NCBI RefSeq assembly: GCF_022414575.1
Contig: NZ_JADWYQ010000087.1
Coordinates: 1 to 10,483 of the forward strand
Length of the DNA: 10,483 nt
Source: Streptomyces sp. MUM 178J
Lineage (GTDB): Bacteria > Actinomycetota > Actinomycetes > Streptomycetales > Streptomycetaceae
Direction: 5' to 3'
Shown here: one piece after another, positions 7,384 to 10,483 of the stretch
Numbering within the stretch: position 1 is the first letter of the stretch
Layout: every line of letters begins with the position of its first letter
Made by a program: the position numbers and the translations under genes
Notes under the pieces: generated by a model
Database searches by the model: none
The model's input: the letters and a program-made list of their open reading frames with translations, nothing else
Told to the model about the DNA's origin: nothing

Positions 7384-7998
7384 TCAGCGGGCGTAGTACT
7401 CGACGACCAGCTGCTCGTCGCAGATCACCGGGATCTCCTTGCGCTGCGGGTCGCGGTCCAGGCGGAAGGCCAGGGCCTTCAGGTTGACCTGCAGGTAGCG
7501 CGGGGTCTCGCCCTCGGGGGCGTAGCCGCCCTCACGCGCGACCTGGAAGGGGTGCTTGTCACGGCTGCGCTCGCGGACCATCACGACGTCGTCGGGACGG
7601 ACGCGGAACGACGGCTTGTCGACCTTGCCGCCGTTGACCTCGATGTGACCGTGGACGACCATCTGACGGGCCTGGTAGATGGTGCGGGCGATGCCCGAAC
7701 GCAGGACCAGGGCGTCGAGGCGGCGCTCGAGCTCGATGACCAGGGCGTCACCGGTCTTGCCCTCGGCCTTGCGGGCGCGGTCGTAGGCGCGCACCATCTG
7801 GCGCTCGCTGATGTCGTACTGGGCGCGCAGACGCTGCTTCTCGAGCAGACGCACCTTGTAGTCCGAGTTCTGCTTGCGACCGCGGCCGTGCTCGCCCGGC
7901 GGGTAGGGGCGGGCCTCGAAGTACTTGACGGCCTTCGGCGTCAGGGCGATGCCGAGCGCACGAGACTTCTTGACCTTGGGACGCGACTGGTTAGGCAC
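7384..7998 (-). CDS. rpsD: 30S ribosomal protein S4 (uS4)
   Basis: The 204-residue protein is a primary 16S rRNA binder that nucleates 30S assembly; family members may also regulate their own translation and act in antitermination. The S4 RNA-binding domain spans about 92-150 ([20 protein letters not shown], then [18 protein letters not shown]). The N-terminal region has [19 protein letters not shown] where zinc-binding S4 proteins carry four cysteines, so this is the zinc-free form; its only cysteine is near residue 193 (VICDEQ). The protein begins [16 protein letters not shown] from a GTG at 7998-7996, with GGAG (8005-8002) unusually close upstream. It is transcribed alone, away from the main ribosomal protein operons, divergently from the iron-box gene, and ends in a strong hairpin. 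Confidence 0.96.
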   Translation of the reverse strand: MPNQSRPKVKKSRALGIALTPKAVKYFEARPYPPGEHGRGRKQNSDYKVRLLEKQRLRAQYDISERQMVRAYDRARKAEGKTGDALVIELERRLDALVLRSGIARTIYQARQMVVHGHIEVNGGKVDKPSFRVRPDDVVMVRERSRDKHPFQVAREGGYAPEGETPRYLQVNLKALAFRLDRDPQRKEIPVICDEQLVVEYYAR

Positions 7999-8021
7999 GT
8001 TCTCCAGACCTCCGATATAGG

Positions 8022-8040
8022 TTAGGTTAGGCTCACCTTA
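8022..8040 (+). promoter_or_regulatory. Iron box: DtxR/IdeR/DmdR-type repressor operator
   Basis: TTAGGTTAGGCTCACCTTA matches the actinobacterial iron-box consensus TTAGGTTAGGCTCACCTAA at 18 of 19 positions; the difference is T for A at position 18. The half-sites TTAGGTTAG and CTCACCTTA form an imperfect inverted repeat. The preceding bases add another AGGTT step (8019-8023), so the TTAGG-like unit repeats at 5-nt spacing and could hold two overlapping repressor dimers. TANNNT hexamers that could serve as -10 elements fall within the box, so Fe2+-loaded repressor should block transcription of the gene at 8055. It lies 15 nt ahead of that start codon and 24 nt ahead of the divergent rpsD start. 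Confidence 0.85.
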
Positions 8041-8043
8041 GTA

Positions 8044-8049
8044 AAGGAG
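8044..8049 (+). promoter_or_regulatory. Strong Shine-Dalgarno fixing the start at 8055
   Basis: AAGGAG is a full match to the anti-Shine-Dalgarno core, 5 nt before the ATG at 8055. It favours this start over the in-frame ATGs at 8127 and 8187, which have no comparable site. Confidence 0.75.
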
Positions 8050-8054
8050 ATCGC

Positions 8055-8879
8055 ATGTCTCGCCCTGGGAACACCACACCCATCACGGACAGCACAGACA
8101 ACGCCGACGCCCAGAGCATCGACATCATGACGGAGGTCCGATCAGATCGCGGTCAGCCGCGCCCCAGCGGGCTTGAAACCGCCCGGATGCCGTCAGCAGC
8201 CGAGCGCACACGAACTCTCGTACAGAGTACATGCTCCGCGGTGCTGCTCATCCCGGGGGTGGACGGGGTGCCTCCCGAACTGCTGATGCCTCAGGCCCGT
8301 GTGGCGGGCCCGGAGGGCGAGGTGTTCCTGCTGTATCCCGCAGACTCCCCCGCCGTGCGAGCCGCCACCCACGCCCAGGACGACGAGCTGCCCGCCGTGC
8401 TGGAGATCACCGATGTGGCGCCGGTGTCCGTCCCCCACCGCATCCGCGGACGCGCCTGGCTCTCCGGCTGGCTCACAACGGCCCCCAAAGTGGCCGAACC
8501 AGGCTTGATGATGCTCCGTCTCGAAGTCGGCGAGGCGTCGGTGGACGATCTGTGGGGCGCGCAGCAGGTCGAGCCCGAGGAGTTCGCCCGGGCGTCCGTC
8601 GACCCGCTCGTGGCGCACGAGGCGGAGCTGCTGCAGCATCTGCACGCCGCGCACAGCGACCAGGTGCAGTCGCTGTGCGGACTGCTGGGCGAGCGCGCGG
8701 AAGCGCCCGGCGGCCCGTCACAGCGGGCGGTGCCGCTGGCGCTGGACCGGTTCGGGCTGCGGGTGCGCATCACGGGGGAACGCTGTTTCGATGCGCGCTT
8801 CGACTTTCCCGAGCCGGTGCGCGACATCACCGGGCTGCGGCGCGCGATGCACGCGCTGTTCGAGGCGGCGGCGGCCTGA
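8055..8879 (+). CDS. DUF2470 / HugZ-like protein, probably iron-regulated
   Basis: The 274-residue soluble protein has three parts. Residues 1-45 are hydrophilic and probably disordered. Residues about 48-180 resemble an FMN-binding split barrel of the pyridoxamine-phosphate-oxidase/HugZ type (LVQSTCSAVLLIPG, GEVFLLYPADSPAV, RGRAWLSGWL). Residues about 184-272 form a DUF2470 domain (LVAHEAELLQHLHAAHSDQV, with H200 at the family's conserved histidine, then DRFGLRVRITG). In HugZ heme oxygenases this C-terminal domain helps bind heme. A role in heme or iron handling is therefore inferred from family and operator together; heme-degrading activity is not shown, and many DUF2470 proteins are uncharacterised. 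The ATG start is supported by AAGGAG, and an iron box lies just upstream. M45 would give the conserved core alone. The gene converges on rarA. Confidence 0.85.
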   Translation: MSRPGNTTPITDSTDNADAQSIDIMTEVRSDRGQPRPSGLETARMPSAAERTRTLVQSTCSAVLLIPGVDGVPPELLMPQARVAGPEGEVFLLYPADSPAVRAATHAQDDELPAVLEITDVAPVSVPHRIRGRAWLSGWLTTAPKVAEPGLMMLRLEVGEASVDDLWGAQQVEPEEFARASVDPLVAHEAELLQHLHAAHSDQVQSLCGLLGERAEAPGGPSQRAVPLALDRFGLRVRITGERCFDARFDFPEPVRDITGLRRAMHALFEAAAA

Positions 8880-8890
8880 AAGGGGAATAC

Positions 8891-8994
8891 GGGCTTCGCC
8901 CCCGACCCCGGTGCCGAAACCCAGCCCCGCCGGCGCTTGAGGCGCCGGGGCCCGGGGGCGGAGCCCCCGGGAAACGGGGCGGGGGCAGAGCCCC
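8891..8994. repeat. Hairpin-rich intergenic repeat, probable bidirectional terminator
   Basis: The convergent gap between the DUF2470 gene and rarA is filled with inverted repeats. They are GGGC-ttc-GCCC (8891-8901), CCGGCGC-ttgag-GCGCCGG (8930-8948), a perfect 9-bp CCCGGGGGC-gga-GCCCCCGGG (8951-8971) and GGGGC-aga-GCCCC (8982-8994). The segment around CAGCCCCGCCGGCGCTTGAGG closely resembles a sequence I know as a high-copy intergenic element in Streptomyces chromosomes. Its position between converging 3' ends fits a shared, U-free terminator serving both strands. Confidence 0.7.
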
Positions 8995-9001
8995 AAGGGC
9001 G

Positions 9002-10369
9002 TCAGCGCGGGTCCTCGCGGAACTCGCCGCGCAGGCGCTCGCGGACCCGGTCCACCACGTCCGCGTACCGCGCCTCCGCGCCATAGCGCGTGGGCTCGTA
9101 GTAGCGGCGGCCGTGCACCGCGTCCGGCGCGTACTGCTGTGCCGCGATGCCGCCGGGGACGTCGTGCGGATAGACATAGCCCTGGGCGTGACCGAGCTTG
9201 GCCGCGCCCTTGTAGTGGCCGTCGCGCAGATGGGCGGGCACGGGCCCCGCCAGGCCGTTGCGCACGTCCTGCTGGGCCGCGGCTATCGCGGTCGTCGCCG
9301 CGTTCGACTTGGGGGCCAGCGCCAGGGCGATGGTGGCGTGGCTGAGCGTGAGCGCCGCCTCGGGGAACCCGATCATCGCGACGGCCTGCGCGGCGGCCAC
9401 CGCGGTCGGCAGCGCGGTCGGATCGGCCAGGCCGATGTCCTCGCTGGCGGAGATCATCAGACGGCGGGCGATGAACCGCGGGTCCTCCCCCGCCTCGATC
9501 ATGCGGGCGAGGTAGTGCAGCGCCGCGTCCACATCCGAGCCGCGGATGGACTTGATCAGGGCGCTCGCCACGTCGTAGTGCTGGTCGCCGTCCCGGTCGT
9601 AGGCCACCGCGGCCCGGTCGACCGTCTCCTCGACGGTGGCGAGGGACACCTCCTGCTCGCCCTTGTCGAGCGCGGCCCCGGCGGCGGCCTCCAACGCGGT
9701 CAGCGCCCGGCGTGCGTCGCCGCCGGCGATCCGCAGCAGATGGGCCTCGGCCTCCGCGGACAGCTCCAGCGCCCCGCCGAGGCCGCGCTCCTCCGTCAGG
9801 GCCCGGCGCAGCAGCCCGCGCAGATCGTCGTCCGTCAGCGGCTCCAGGGTCAGCAGCAGCGAGCGGGACAGCAGCGGCGAGATCACCGAGAAGTACGGAT
9901 TCTCGGTGGTGGCGGCGATCAGCGTCACCCAGCGGTTCTCCACCGCGGGCAGCAGCGAGTCCTGCTGGGCCTTGCTGAAGCGGTGGATCTCGTCGAGGAA
10001 GAGGACGGTCTCCTTGCCGAAGCCGCCGGAGGCGCGGCGCGCGCCGTCGATGACGGCCCGCACCTCCTTGACCCCCGCGGTGATCGCGGAGAGCTCGACG
10101 AAGCGCTTGTCGGTCGCCTGGGAGACGACGTAGGCCAGCGTCGTCTTGCCGATGCCGGGAGGCCCCCAAAGGATCACGGACGACGCTCCGGCGGGCCCGC
10201 CTCGGGCCTCGCCGACGAGTCGGCGGAGAGGCGACCCGGGCTTCAGCAGATGCTGCTGGCCGACGACTTCGTCGAGGGTGCGCGGGCGCATCCGGACCGC
10301 CAGGGGGCTGCTGGACGGGTCCTTCTCCCGGCGCTCCTCGGCTGCTGCGGTGAACAGATCGGGCTCCAC
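9002..10369 (-). CDS. rarA: Replication-associated AAA+ ATPase RarA/MgsA
   Basis: The 455-residue protein is a clamp-loader-related AAA+ ATPase (MgsA; eukaryotic WRNIP1) that acts at stalled replication forks. Motifs: [15 protein letters not shown] (28-42), Walker [10 protein letters not shown] (69-77), Walker [10 protein letters not shown] (123-131), sensor 1 ATTEN (153-157), arginine finger in LLSRS (166-170) and sensor 2 [11 protein letters not shown] (217-227). The C-terminal tetramerisation part carries the family signature [21 protein letters not shown] (383-403). The first ~10 residues may resemble a clamp-binding peptide (QPDLF-like: EPDLF, 2-6), as often seen in RarA. The GTG start at 10369-10367 was chosen because MEPDLF is a typical N-terminus; the ribosome-binding site is weak. 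It follows the upstream same-strand gene by 50 nt. The ATPase motifs all look intact. Confidence 0.95.
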   Translation of the reverse strand: MEPDLFTAAAEERREKDPSSSPLAVRMRPRTLDEVVGQQHLLKPGSPLRRLVGEARGGPAGASSVILWGPPGIGKTTLAYVVSQATDKRFVELSAITAGVKEVRAVIDGARRASGGFGKETVLFLDEIHRFSKAQQDSLLPAVENRWVTLIAATTENPYFSVISPLLSRSLLLTLEPLTDDDLRGLLRRALTEERGLGGALELSAEAEAHLLRIAGGDARRALTALEAAAGAALDKGEQEVSLATVEETVDRAAVAYDRDGDQHYDVASALIKSIRGSDVDAALHYLARMIEAGEDPRFIARRLMISASEDIGLADPTALPTAVAAAQAVAMIGFPEAALTLSHATIALALAPKSNAATTAIAAAQQDVRNGLAGPVPAHLRDGHYKGAAKLGHAQGYVYPHDVPGGIAAQQYAPDAVHGRRYYEPTRYGAEARYADVVDRVRERLRGEFREDPR

Positions 10370-10419
10370 GCGATGAAGCCTAGGTCAGGGCACTGACAAT
10401 GCCGTGCGCCGCCCGTGGT
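10370..10419 (-). other. Spacer upstream of rarA with small inverted repeat
   Basis: This 50-nt gap has GTCAG-ggca-CTGAC (10384-10397), a 5-bp stem with a 4-nt loop. TTGTCA and TAGGCT occur on the minus strand but only 11 nt apart, too close for a normal promoter. rarA could be read through from the upstream gene. Confidence 0.3.
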
Positions 10420-10483
10420 TCAGCTGGTCCAGAAGTCCCACCAGCGGGTCAGGATCAGCATCCCGATGATCCCGATCCACAGC
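10420..10483 (-). CDS. C-terminal end of a membrane protein, possibly VKOR family
   Basis: Only the last 20 codons are in the window, ending LWIGIIGMLILTRWWDFWTS before a TGA (10422-10420). A hydrophobic helix followed by an aromatic-rich tail marks the last transmembrane segment of an integral membrane protein. The pattern resembles the C-terminus of actinobacterial vitamin K epoxide reductase (VKOR) proteins, which I recall near rarA in Streptomyces. VKOR proteins reoxidise DsbA-like partners through quinone. The visible part has no CXXC motif, so the assignment rests on the tail and context only. Confidence 0.4.
   Translation of the reverse strand, partial: LWIGIIGMLILTRWWDFWTS

Noticed and set aside
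8718..10169. A 483-residue minus-strand frame overlapping rarA
   Set aside because: It is a frame-shifted shadow of rarA: low-complexity Arg/Gly/Ala sequence, while the AAA+ motifs all lie in the 9002-10369 frame.
8231..10396. A 721-residue plus-strand frame spanning DUF2470, the intergenic repeat and rarA
   Set aside because: It crosses two well-supported genes in other frames, and its Arg/Gly/Ala-rich translation has no domain.

Overview
This is a stretch of high-GC actinobacterial chromosome, almost certainly from a Streptomyces or close relative. The evidence is strong G/C bias at third codon positions, frequent GTG and TTG starts, long antisense shadow ORFs, U-tract-free terminators, and a gene order (rpsD, two small membrane-associated proteins, alaS, ruvX, mltG, aroE, aroC) that I recognise as the conserved Streptomyces arrangement. 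It is core chromosome: I see no phage, transposon, CRISPR or obvious genomic-island signature.

Layout, left to right. Positions 1-7998 lie on the minus strand, so they are read right to left. rpsD (ribosomal protein uS4) comes first and ends in a large hairpin terminator at 7291-7333. A 422-nt gene-free stretch then carries that terminator and, probably, the promoter of the next unit. That unit is a tight cluster: DUF948 protein, DUF6167-like protein, alaS and ruvX (junctions of 7 nt, a 1-nt overlap and 12 nt). After a 104-nt gap with a hairpin come mltG and aroE, which overlap by 4 nt. After a further 166-nt gap the chorismate synthase gene aroC begins (TTG start) and runs off the left edge.

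On the right, a plus-strand gene (8055-8879) encodes a DUF2470/HugZ-like protein. Its short promoter region holds a near-perfect iron box (8022-8040), the operator of DtxR/IdeR/DmdR-type repressors. It converges on rarA (minus, 9002-10369) across a hairpin-rich intergenic repeat. The last 64 bases are the 3' end of another minus-strand gene encoding a membrane protein, possibly of the VKOR family.

Functionally the minus-strand genes combine translation (S4, alanyl-tRNA synthetase), DNA maintenance (RuvX, RarA), peptidoglycan chain termination (MltG) and the shikimate pathway (AroE, AroC). The most informative regulatory signal is the iron box in the rpsD/DUF2470 divergent region. The most unusual protein feature is the Q/Y/G-rich repeat tract in the cytoplasmic tail of MltG. 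I found no convincing new multi-gene system.
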